From contig JAEYWW010000071.1 of NCBI GenBank assembly GCA_023428805.1, positions 1-6,099 on the forward strand: a DNA stretch of 6,099 nt, written 5' to 3'. Below are positions 1 through 5,611 of the stretch, one piece after another (position 1 is the first letter of the stretch; each line of letters begins with the position of its first letter). A model generated the notes under the pieces. That model saw only the letters and a list, made by a program, of their open reading frames with translations. It was not told where the DNA came from and did no database searches. Origin of the DNA: Armatimonadota bacterium (lineage in GTDB: Bacteria; Armatimonadota; Fimbriimonadia; Fimbriimonadales; Fimbriimonadaceae). Made by a program: the position numbers and the translations under genes.

Positions 1-842
1 AAGGCCTTCAGGATCGGCAGCGAAGCTTGGGAGAGTTTGATCGGATCAACCCCGGTCTTGATCCCCTCATGTTCGAGGAAATAGACCAGATCGTCGGTCG
101 CCAAGTTGCCGCCCGCGCCGACGGCATAAGGACATCCTCCGAGTCCTGCCGAGCTGGAATCGAATGCTCCGCAGCCCAATTCAAGTGCGGCCGCGACGTT
201 GGAGATGGCGGTTCCGCGCGTGTCGTGGAAGTGCCACGCAACCCGGTTATGGCCTCCAAGAGACGAAATCTCAGCGTGGACCGCGCGGACATCGCGGGGC
301 GTTCCAACTCCGGTGGTGTCGCCCAGGCTGACCTCGTCCACGCCCATGTCGAACAGAGCCGCCGCGACGCGCATGACGCTGACCGGTGCCACGGGACCGG
401 CGTAGGGGCACTCGAAGATCGTGCTGACGTAGCCGCGAATCCAGCCCGATGGCTGCGCGGCACGGAACTGCCGAATCACATCGCCGAAGACCTCAAGCGA
501 TTGATCCACGGTCATATTGATGTTCTGCTGCGTGAAGGCGTCGCTGGCGGCGGTGAACAGAGCGATGCGCTCCACGCCCAATTCGATCGCCCGCTCAAGT
601 CCCTTCACATTGGGAACAAGTGCAGAGTAAAGAGGGCCGGGCGGGAGTTGGGGCCAGAGTTCGGCGGCATCGCCGAGCTGCGGCACCCACTTGGGCGACA
701 CAAAGCTGGTCGCTTCGATCTCCCTGAGTCCCGCGTCGCGCAGCGCGCGGATGAATTCGATCTTTGCGTCGGTGGGGATCGGCGTGGCTTCGTTTTGAAG
801 CCCGTCGCGCGGGCCGACTTCGATGATGCGGATTTCGCTCAT
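1..842 (-). CDS. mvaB: Hydroxymethylglutaryl-CoA lyase, 3' end cut by window edge
   Basis: Cleaves (S)-3-hydroxy-3-methylglutaryl-CoA to acetoacetate and acetyl-CoA, the last step of leucine catabolism; a cytosolic TIM-barrel enzyme of the HMGL-like/DRE-TIM family needing a divalent metal. The 280 visible codons cover nearly the whole protein (family about 300 residues). Visible motifs are VGPRDGLQNE at residues 9-18 (R12 and D13 bind substrate and metal), EATSFVSPKWVPQ at 43-55, the metal-binding HFH at 204-206, the signature GLGGCPYA at 233-240 with catalytic C237, and GGNLAT at 244-249 with N246. Compared with the human enzyme from memory, these residues keep one constant offset of 29, so there are no indels between them; human E279 becomes D250. 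The ATG overlaps the TGA of the biotin carrier gene as ATGA. An AAGGA abuts the ATG directly, too close to act as a normal binding site, so re-initiation after the upstream gene is likely. Isopropylmalate/homocitrate-type synthases are related, but the GLGGCPYA signature argues for the lyase. Confidence 0.95.
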   Translation of the reverse strand, partial: MSEIRIIEVGPRDGLQNEATPIPTDAKIEFIRALRDAGLREIEATSFVSPKWVPQLGDAAELWPQLPPGPLYSALVPNVKGLERAIELGVERIALFTAASDAFTQQNINMTVDQSLEVFGDVIRQFRAAQPSGWIRGYVSTIFECPYAGPVAPVSVMRVAAALFDMGVDEVSLGDTTGVGTPRDVRAVHAEISSLGGHNRVAWHFHDTRGTAISNVAAALELGCGAFDSSSAGLGGCPYAVGAGGNLATDDLVYFLEHEGIKTGVDPIKLSQASLPILKA

Positions 843-1276
843 TCCTTGGGCTCGATATGGATCAGAAGCTGGCCGTCGGTGACTTGGTAGCCTTTGGCGA
901 CCGGGAGTTTTTCGACAACGCCATCGAATGCGGCGGTGATCTCCTGCTGCATCTTCATTGCTTCGAGGATCAGCAGCTTCTGGCCTGCCGCAACGTTGTC
1001 ACCTTCGGCCACGAAGACTTCGACAATTTGACCGGGCATCGGGGCGCGCGCGTCTCCTTTGGCGGCCTCGCCGCCCGCCGCTCCGCCTGCCTTGGGCTTT
1101 TCGAGGATGTACTGCCTTCCTCGGATGCTGACGTGAATCTGATCGCCTCGGCGAACCGCAAGCGCGGTTGCGCGACCGTCTCCGCTCCGCACGACAAGCC
1201 TGTCCGCGCCCTGTTCGATGGTGACTCCCGGCTCCGATTCGATCTCGTGCTGAACTCCGTTGACCAGCCACTTCAT
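839..1276 (-). CDS. Stand-alone biotin carboxyl carrier protein of an acyl-CoA carboxylase
   Basis: A 145-residue protein that carries CO2 as carboxybiotin between a biotin carboxylase and a carboxyltransferase. The C-terminal biotinyl domain (about residues 76-143) starts at APMPGQIVEV and has the biotin attachment motif EAMKM with target lysine K108, then a second half ending DGQLLIHIE. A Gly/Ala-rich linker (about 61-77) separates it from an N-terminal beta-rich segment (1-60) that resembles the BT region preceding the carrier domain in acyl-CoA carboxylase alpha subunits. The biotin carboxylase domain itself is missing, so it must be encoded elsewhere. The start is supported by AAGGA 8 nt upstream and by the ATGA overlap with the amidotransferase stop; the longer reading frame upstream only shadows that gene. 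With HMG-CoA lyase directly downstream, a methylcrotonoyl-CoA carboxylase role is most likely. Propionyl-CoA carboxylase, acetyl-CoA carboxylase or a decarboxylase carrier remain possible. Confidence 0.9.
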   Translation of the reverse strand: MKWLVNGVQHEIESEPGVTIEQGADRLVVRSGDGRATALAVRRGDQIHVSIRGRQYILEKPKAGGAAGGEAAKGDARAPMPGQIVEVFVAEGDNVAAGQKLLILEAMKMQQEITAAFDGVVEKLPVAKGYQVTDGQLLIHIEPKE

Positions 1277-1983
1277 TGCATTCTTCCTTTTCGATACTCC
1301 GCGGCCGCTTCGACAAATCTGCGGAAGAGGCGTTTGGATTCCGGGGACCCGGCGGTTCGTTCCGGGTGCCACTGCACGCCAACCAGCCATCGGCCTTCGG
1401 CGTCTTCGATGGCCTCCACTCCGCCATCGGCATCGTGTCCAACAATGTTCAGGCCGTCCCCGAGTCGATTGATCGCCTGATGATGATAGCTCTTGCCTTC
1501 GACTTTGGCGGATCCGAGGAGATCGGCGACCTGGCTGCCAGAATCGAACTCGTAGGACTGCATGGTGCCTCCCGAGTTCTCGTCGTGACCCAGCACATCG
1601 GGCAGGTGCTGGTGGAGCGACCCGCCCCGGGCGACATTGATCATCTGGCAACCGTAGCAGATGCCGAGGACCGGCATGGCGGGATTGGCAAGATCGAAGA
1701 GCCGCTTTTCAAAGGGATAGCGAGAAGGATTTTCGTGATCCGATTTCGGGTGGTTGGCTTCGCCGTAGTGTGAGGCGTCGATGTCGCCCCCGCCTGGAAT
1801 CAGCCATCCATCCAGAATGTCCACCAGATCGGCGGGGTCGGTCACGAAGGGAATCAAAATGACCGCCGCCCCGGCTTCCACCAGGGCGTCGGCATACTGC
1901 TGATTGGCATAGAAGCGGCGGGGATGGTCGATGCCCGGCCAATCCCCCGCGCTCGCGGTGATGCCAATCAGCGGGCGGCTCAC
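1273..1983 (-). CDS. Class I glutamine amidotransferase-like hydrolase, PuuD/peptidase C26 family
   Basis: A 236-residue soluble hydrolase. Family members cleave gamma-glutamyl bonds; the best known, PuuD, hydrolyses gamma-glutamyl-GABA in putrescine breakdown. It begins with the family's SRPLIGITAS strand, then IPGGGDID (62-69, the oxyanion region), the nucleophile elbow GICYGCQ with C109, a family-typical HHQAI (167-171), and the end of the triad at QWHPE with H206 and E208. The triad is complete, so it should be active. Length is slightly short of typical PuuD (about 250). The GTG start overlaps the E2 stop as GTGA, and the TGA overlaps the next gene's ATG. A GGTGG-type purine stretch precedes the GTG; an upstream ATG in the longer frame would run deep into E2 and lacks family sequence. 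The substrate cannot be told from the sequence. No polyamine genes are in view, so naming it puuD would be premature. Confidence 0.88.
   Translation of the reverse strand: MSRPLIGITASAGDWPGIDHPRRFYANQQYADALVEAGAAVILIPFVTDPADLVDILDGWLIPGGGDIDASHYGEANHPKSDHENPSRYPFEKRLFDLANPAMPVLGICYGCQMINVARGGSLHQHLPDVLGHDENSGGTMQSYEFDSGSQVADLLGSAKVEGKSYHHQAINRLGDGLNIVGHDADGGVEAIEDAEGRWLVGVQWHPERTAGSPESKRLFRRFVEAAAEYRKGRMQ
1285..1289 (-). promoter_or_regulatory. Ribosome binding site AAGGA for the biotin carrier gene
   Basis: On the minus strand AAGGA stands 8 nt before the ATG at 1276, inside the end of the amidotransferase gene. It supports the short 145-residue reading over the longer open frame and gives this gene its own ribosome entry in addition to the ATGA coupling. 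Confidence 0.6.
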
Positions 1984-3167
1984 ATCCCCACCAGGGCTTT
2001 GATGTTCTCCACGTTGGCGCGCACCGCGTTCTGGAACTGAGCCGCACCAACTCCGTTGATGAGGCGGTGGTCGAACGTGATGCCCAGGTTGGCCTGCCGC
2101 TGGAGCTTCGGCTCGCTCGCGCTCTGATCGAGCCCCCAATAGGCTTCGCCGAGAAACACGGTGCAGATTCCCGGAGGCACAACGACGGCGACCGCGTCTC
2201 GGATGCCATGAGCCTGCATGTTGGTGAGGCTGAGCGTCACCGACTCGTTGGCCTGGTCATTTCCGTTGCGGGCGGAGGTGATGTTCTCGCGGCACTTCTG
2301 CGCGAAGTCGCTCCAGCTCAGCGTGTCGGCGTCCGGCACAACCGCAAGCACCAGTTCGTCGCCGGGAAGAGCGACCGCAATTCCAAGCTGGATATGGTCG
2401 TAGGTTCGGACGGCGGAATCCCCGACCAGCGTCGAACGGAACATTGGGTGATCCTTGACCGCTTGGGCGACAGCGAAGGCGAAGAGCGTGAACGCGCTCG
2501 GCTGGAAGTCGCCGCCCGAGGCCTTGTAGGCGTCGCGGACTTCCTCCAGCGGACCCCAATTCATGCAGACCGTCATCGTTCCGGGAACGGAAAGCTGGCT
2601 TCCCCGGACGAGGCGGCTGGCGAGCAGCCGCTGCTTGCCCGTGAGCTGCGCTTCGGTGTATTTCGCGCCAGTCGAACTTGATCCGCCTGTGCTCGCAGTT
2701 GATCCGCCGCTCAGCCAGGCATCGATGTCTTCCGGCATGAGTTTGGAGCCGGATGCGGTGATCTGCTCCAAGTCGTCATCGCTGACGCCCTTCTGCTTCG
2801 CGTAGGCGCGGGTGCGGGGCGGCACATCGCGGCGGCGTTCTGTCTTGGGAGCCTCTGTGGCGGACGGGGCGGGCGCGGCTTCGGCCTGCGGAGCGTGTCC
2901 ATGCACGGGGGCTTCGGAAACCTCGTCGTTGGTGTCCATGACGGCGACTTCCGCGCCGATGGCGAGCACGTCATCGACGCTCCCGAGCCATTTCACGAGG
3001 GTTCCTTCGTAGGGCGATTCCACGTCCATGACCGCCTTGTCGGTCTCCATCTGATAGATCGGCTCGTCGCGCTTGACGAAGTCGCCGGGGTTCTTGAGAA
3101 CGGCCACGAGACGAGCCTCTTGGAGGCCCTCACCAATCTGGGGAATACGCAGGGAAACTTCAGGCAT
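1980..3167 (-). CDS. 2-oxoacid dehydrogenase E2 component (lipoyl dihydrolipoamide acyltransferase)
   Basis: A 395-residue core subunit that takes an acyl group from E1 on its lipoyl arm and passes it to CoA. Domains in order: one lipoyl domain (about 1-78) with attachment motif ETDKA, K44 being the lipoylated lysine; an Ala/Pro-rich hinge (about 85-112); a peripheral subunit-binding domain (about 114-152); a Ser/Gly/Thr-rich second hinge (153-168); and the catalytic acyltransferase domain (about 170-395). The catalytic motif near the end is DHRLING (366-372): H367 is kept, but the usual Asp of HxxxDG is Asn (N371). The start at 3167 is chosen because the lipoyl fold begins right there (MPEVSLRIPQIGEG) and GGAG lies 11 nt upstream; 54 codons of open frame further upstream have no family sequence. 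It heads the minus-strand operon. No E1 or E3 is visible. A branched-chain 2-oxoacid specificity is inferred from the neighbours; pyruvate is possible. Confidence 0.93.
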   Translation of the reverse strand: MPEVSLRIPQIGEGLQEARLVAVLKNPGDFVKRDEPIYQMETDKAVMDVESPYEGTLVKWLGSVDDVLAIGAEVAVMDTNDEVSEAPVHGHAPQAEAAPAPSATEAPKTERRRDVPPRTRAYAKQKGVSDDDLEQITASGSKLMPEDIDAWLSGGSTASTGGSSSTGAKYTEAQLTGKQRLLASRLVRGSQLSVPGTMTVCMNWGPLEEVRDAYKASGGDFQPSAFTLFAFAVAQAVKDHPMFRSTLVGDSAVRTYDHIQLGIAVALPGDELVLAVVPDADTLSWSDFAQKCRENITSARNGNDQANESVTLSLTNMQAHGIRDAVAVVVPPGICTVFLGEAYWGLDQSASEPKLQRQANLGITFDHRLINGVGAAQFQNAVRANVENIKALVGM

Positions 3168-3261
3168 AAGTCGAGTTGCTCCGTTGCAGGATACGAGGCC
3201 CAAGTTTGGCACACAGCCCGCACTCATGAAACTTCGGACCTGCCGCGGCGTGGAAAGGTGT
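3168..3261. promoter_or_regulatory. Divergent intergenic region between E2 operon and thioredoxin
   Basis: These 94 bases separate the start of the minus-strand operon from the plus-strand thioredoxin, so promoters for both directions should lie here, or inside the 5' ends of the genes. I could not pick a convincing -35/-10 pair on either strand and saw no strong inverted repeat. The promoter role is inferred from layout only. Confidence 0.45.
3179..3182 (-). promoter_or_regulatory. Likely ribosome binding site GGAG for the E2 gene
   Basis: On the minus strand GGAG lies 11 nt before the ATG at 3167. The spacing is somewhat long but usable. It backs the start chosen from the lipoyl domain boundary rather than the in-frame ATGs farther upstream. 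Confidence 0.4.
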
Positions 3262-3612
3262 ATGAACCCTGCCGTGCCGCAGAGCCATGTCGTCGAGATC
3301 ACCGCGCAGAACTTTGAGTCGGAAGTCATTCAGAGCGAGCTTCCCGTCCTGATCGACCTTTGGGCGCCGTGGTGCGGCCCCTGCCGCCAGATGAAGCCGG
3401 TTTTGGAAGAGGCCGCCCAGCGCCTCGCGGGACGCGTGAAGGTGGGCGCGGCCAATGTGGACGAGCAGCCGGAGATTTCGGCGGCCTTTCGCGTGCAGGG
3501 AATCCCGGCTTTCGCCCTTCTGAGGGGCCGTGATGTGGTCGCGATGTTCACGGGCGCCATGCCGCTCGAAGCATTCCTGGCAAGAGTCGAAAACGCGCTT
3601 GTTGCAAAGTAA
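3262..3612 (+). CDS. Thioredoxin family protein
   Basis: A 116-residue thioredoxin-fold protein, the usual size for thioredoxin, that reduces protein disulfides in the cytosol using electrons from thioredoxin reductase. The active site is WCGPC with redox cysteines C38 and C41, preceded by the buried Asp (D32 in LIDLWAPWCGPC) and followed by the cis-proline loop GIPAF (P82). There is no signal peptide or membrane segment. The position matching E. coli Lys57 is Ala (A63) by hand alignment, a difference that can affect the buried Asp. The ATG at 3262 is chosen because GGAAAGG lies just upstream and the fold starts soon after (SHVVEITAQNF); an in-frame ATG at 3226 would add 12 residues without family sequence. 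It is divergent from the E2 gene and followed by an AT-rich gap. Whether it is classical TrxA or a specialised thioredoxin cannot be told. Confidence 0.92.
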   Translation: MNPAVPQSHVVEITAQNFESEVIQSELPVLIDLWAPWCGPCRQMKPVLEEAAQRLAGRVKVGAANVDEQPEISAAFRVQGIPAFALLRGRDVVAMFTGAMPLEAFLARVENALVAK

Positions 3613-3680
3613 TTGCTTGCTTAATGAAATTAGGGCTTATGGTTGCTATTGTGTCGGATTATAAGTCGATCTTGCCTATT

Positions 3681-3700
3681 TGTTGATGAATGTTGACTAA
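3681..3700 (+). repeat. Tandem imperfect 10-bp direct repeat in AT-rich gap
   Basis: TGTTGATGAA is followed directly by TGTTGACTAA, matching at 8 of 10 positions. The copies are one helical turn apart, as for tandem binding sites of a regulator. The second copy contains the proposed -35 hexamer of the gene at 3742. It could be chance in AT-rich DNA. Confidence 0.35.
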
Positions 3701-3720
3701 CTAAGGAACCAAGGCTTAAT
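3693..3720 (+). promoter_or_regulatory. Possible sigma-70 promoter for the hypothetical gene
   Basis: TTGACT (3693-3698, 5 of 6 to TTGACA) and CTTAAT (3715-3720, 4 of 6 to TATAAT) are separated by 16 bp. They sit in the 129-bp AT-rich gap (3613-3741, about 39% GC by hand count). Transcription would begin near 3727, leaving a leader of only about 15 nt before the GTG at 3742, or about 70 nt before the ATG at 3796. A TATAAG at 3660-3665 is a rival -10 element but has no good -35. Confidence 0.35.
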
Positions 3721-3741
3721 AAGCTGCGTCATTGCATTGCC

Positions 3742-4296
3742 GTGAGGGTATTGGTTGTTGACACGCAGCACTGCGTGCCTTTGCTGGAGCGCATCATGAA
3801 TGACATCAAGCGCCAACAGCCCATCCGACGCATCTGCCCGATTCATGTTGGGGCGACGGAGGAAATTCCTTCCTGGATGAGCTACTACACGCGGCGCGGC
3901 TATCGAGTGAAGGCCATGGCCGAACCGTCATTCATCTGGACTTCCGGCCTGACCCTTCTCAAAGATCATCCACCCTATCAGGCTTTTTGGGACGCGCTCC
4001 AGACGAGGCTGGAGTCGGAGGGCATCAGCCTCCACACTCCCCCTCAATTGGGGAGCGCGGAGCACCAAGTCATCGACAAACTCGCGCGGGGCGAGTTCAG
4101 GATTCGGACCCTCGAAATCCGGCAATACTTGCTGGGAATCCACAACATCTGGGTCCTCCGCGATGGGAATTTTTCTCAATATCTCAGCGATGAAGAATCG
4201 CGGGAAGTCTCGACTCGCCCGGAAGGTCCTCTGACGGACTTATCCTTCGAGGTTTCACATGAACTGCGATCCCTGAGCATGTGGGCCATGGAGTGA
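3742..4296 (+). CDS. Hypothetical protein, unrecognised family
   Basis: I do not recognise this 184-residue protein. It has no signal peptide, membrane segment or metal-binding cluster, and looks like a soluble mixed alpha/beta protein with an N-terminal strand (RVLVVD) followed by a helix. Notable stretches are an aromatic and basic patch at 45-58 (WMSYYTRRGYRVK), FIWTSG at 64-69, FWDAL at 82-86, a charged region at 109-130 and HNIWVLRDGNFSQYL at 134-148. Cysteines are only at 11 and 32. The frame has codon use like its neighbours, so it is probably real. The start is uncertain: GTG at 3742 keeps the opening strand and helix whole but has no binding site, whereas ATG at 3796 has GGAG 6 nt upstream and would give 166 residues. 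It stands alone between an AT-rich gap and a 99-bp gap with a dyad, so it may be a single-gene unit or may lead into the pilus gene. Confidence 0.65.
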   Translation: MRVLVVDTQHCVPLLERIMNDIKRQQPIRRICPIHVGATEEIPSWMSYYTRRGYRVKAMAEPSFIWTSGLTLLKDHPPYQAFWDALQTRLESEGISLHTPPQLGSAEHQVIDKLARGEFRIRTLEIRQYLLGIHNIWVLRDGNFSQYLSDEESREVSTRPEGPLTDLSFEVSHELRSLSMWAME

Positions 4297-4325
4297 TCCG
4301 GCTCCTATTTTCCCCAGCCCCCCTA

Positions 4326-4357
4326 TAAGATTCTCCGTGCAATTGCCGAGAATCTTA
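4326..4357. repeat. Perfect 10-bp inverted repeat upstream of the PilC-like gene
   Basis: TAAGATTCTC (4326-4335) and GAGAATCTTA (4348-4357) are exact reverse complements around a 12-nt centre (4336-4347) that itself holds the palindrome GCAATTGC. It lies 38 bp before the ATG at 4396. No T-run follows on either strand and the stem is only 3 in 10 GC, so an intrinsic terminator is unlikely. A regulator's operator, or an RNA hairpin in the leader, fits better. A TATAAG at 4324-4329 overlaps its left arm but has no clear -35. Confidence 0.55.
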
Positions 4358-4380
4358 CAGAGAGCCGTGATCTTGGGCTC

Positions 4381-4386
4381 GAAGGA
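4381..4386 (+). promoter_or_regulatory. Ribosome binding site GAAGGA for the PilC-like gene
   Basis: GAAGGA stands 9 nt before the ATG at 4396, near-ideal spacing, and supports that start. Confidence 0.6.
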
Positions 4387-4395
4387 ATTTACGGG

Positions 4396-5598
4396 ATGCC
4401 GCATTTTGCATACACCGCGATCGATGGCGGAGGACGGACGGTCAAGGCCGTCATGGAGGCCGACAACGAAGCGATTGTTCTCAGCAAGCTGAGAGAACAA
4501 TCCATGCAGATCGTCGAAGTCAAGGCGACCCGCAAGCCTTCCACCTCGACCTTCGGCAAAAAGAAGATGAAGCCCAAGGCGCTCGTCATCTTCTCCCGTC
4601 AGTTCGCCACGATGATCGACGCGGGTATTCCGATCCTCAGGTGCCTGGAAATCCTCTCCAGCCAGACCAAGGATCAGGCTCTCAAGCCTGCGCTTGAAGC
4701 TGTCGCGCAGGATGTGAAGAGCGGCCTCGCGCTCAACGAAGCGCTGGCGAAGCACCCGACGATCTTCAGCAAGCTCTACGTCAACATGATCCGCGCCGCG
4801 GAACTGGGCGGCATTCTCGACATCATCCTCGACCGTCTTTCCGGCTTCCTCGAATACGAGGCCGAGGTTCGCAGCAAGATCAAAAGCGCGATGATGTACC
4901 CGGTGTTGGTCCTCATCTTCAGCCAACTCATGCTTTTTGTCCTCTTCAGCTTCGTTCTGCCGAAGTTCAAGGAGATCTTTACTGGCATGGACGTCGAGAT
5001 GCCGACAATCACAAAGTTCCTCTTTGGAATCGGCGATTTCATGCAGGCGAGCTGGTGGGTGATCCTGCTGGTGGGTGCGGGCATCTTCGTCGGCATCAAG
5101 CTCTGGGCGAAGACTCCCAAGGGCAAGTATCAGCTCGACTTCTTCAAACTCAAATTCCCGGTCATCGGCGAGCTAGCCCTCAAGATGAGCGTGGCGCGCT
5201 TCTGCCGCACCTTTGGAACGCTCATCAACTCTGGTGTTCCGATCATGCGAGGTCTGGAAATCGTCGGCGAAACGCTGAACAACGCAGTTCTTGTCGCGGC
5301 GATTGATGAGACCCGGGCGAGCATCCGCGAAGGAAACAAGCTCAGCACGCCGCTTGCCACGTCCGGCCTCTTCCCAACCATGGTCACGCACATGATCGAC
5401 GTGGGTGAAGAATCAGGTCGCCTCAGCGATATGCTCGTCAAAGTCGGCGACTTCTACGACTCAGAAGTGGAGGCGACCGTCAAGGGTTTGACCTCGCTCA
5501 TCGAACCCCTGCTCATCATCTTCTTGGGCGTGGTGGTTGGCTTCATCGCCATCTCGGTCATGACCCCGATCTTCCAGATCGTGAACCAGGTCAAGTAA
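4396..5598 (+). CDS. Type II secretion system F family / type IV pilus inner-membrane platform protein (PilC/GspF)
   Basis: A 400-residue polytopic inner-membrane protein, the usual length for PilC/GspF. The family forms the platform that couples the cytoplasmic assembly ATPase to pilin or pseudopilin polymerisation. The N-terminal part (1-60) is the typical FAYTAIDGGGRTVKAVMEA start. Two T2SSF repeats follow: the first about 63-190, opening FSRQFATMIDAGIPILRCLE, the second about 268-390, opening CRTFGTLINSGVPIMRGLE. Both show the family's small-residue/Gly-Ile-Pro turn. The conserved FPTMVTHMIDVGEESGRL lies at 326-343. Membrane segments are near 168-189, 219-237 and 371-395. No partner ATPase (PilB/PilT/GspE) or pilin is in the window, so pilus versus secretion cannot be decided. 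A sigma factor follows 13 nt after the stop, suggesting shared transcription. It is preceded by an inverted repeat that may regulate it. Confidence 0.95.
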   Translation: MPHFAYTAIDGGGRTVKAVMEADNEAIVLSKLREQSMQIVEVKATRKPSTSTFGKKKMKPKALVIFSRQFATMIDAGIPILRCLEILSSQTKDQALKPALEAVAQDVKSGLALNEALAKHPTIFSKLYVNMIRAAELGGILDIILDRLSGFLEYEAEVRSKIKSAMMYPVLVLIFSQLMLFVLFSFVLPKFKEIFTGMDVEMPTITKFLFGIGDFMQASWWVILLVGAGIFVGIKLWAKTPKGKYQLDFFKLKFPVIGELALKMSVARFCRTFGTLINSGVPIMRGLEIVGETLNNAVLVAAIDETRASIREGNKLSTPLATSGLFPTMVTHMIDVGEESGRLSDMLVKVGDFYDSEVEATVKGLTSLIEPLLIIFLGVVVGFIAISVMTPIFQIVNQVK

Positions 5599-5602
5599 GG
5601 AG
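5597..5602 (+). promoter_or_regulatory. Ribosome binding site AAGGAG that decides the sigma factor start
   Basis: AAGGAG overlaps the PilC-like stop codon. It is only 3 nt from the first in-frame ATG (5606) but 9 nt from the second (5612), so the second is the better start. Confidence 0.65.
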
Positions 5603-5611
5603 CAAATGACA

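Noticed and set aside
27..890. Long plus-strand open frame of 287 codons over the HMG-CoA lyase region
   Set aside because: Its translation has no family motifs and is full of Arg/Ala as expected for an antisense shadow in high-GC DNA; the minus strand encodes a clear HMG-CoA lyase with all active-site residues.
1277..1651. N-terminal extension of the biotin carrier frame
   Set aside because: The added residues are Arg-rich shadow of the amidotransferase gene; AAGGA at 1285-1289 and the ATGA overlap support the start at 1276.
1984..2139. N-terminal extension of the amidotransferase to an upstream ATG
   Set aside because: It would overlap the E2 catalytic domain and has no family sequence; the family start SRPLIGIT begins right after the GTG at 1983.
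3073..3261. Longer thioredoxin frame starting within the E2 gene
   Set aside because: The extra 63 residues are antisense to the lipoyl domain; the thioredoxin fold and a binding site fit the ATG at 3262.
3168..3329. N-terminal extension of the E2 frame by 54 codons
   Set aside because: It precedes the lipoyl domain, has no recognisable targeting or domain sequence and would overlap the thioredoxin gene on the other strand.
3604..3616. GCAA/TTGC hairpin at the thioredoxin stop as a terminator
   Set aside because: The stem is only 4 bp with no T-run; too weak to support.
4301..4329. Promoter with TATAAG as -10 before the PilC-like gene
   Set aside because: The -10 is 5 of 6, but no acceptable -35 hexamer lies at 15-19 bp upstream.
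4326..4370. Intrinsic terminator after the hypothetical gene
   Set aside because: The stem is AT-rich and no T-tract follows on either strand, so it was described as an inverted repeat instead.
4255..4926. Minus-strand open frame of 223 codons over the PilC-like gene
   Set aside because: Antisense shadow; the plus strand carries a complete GspF-family protein with its own binding site.
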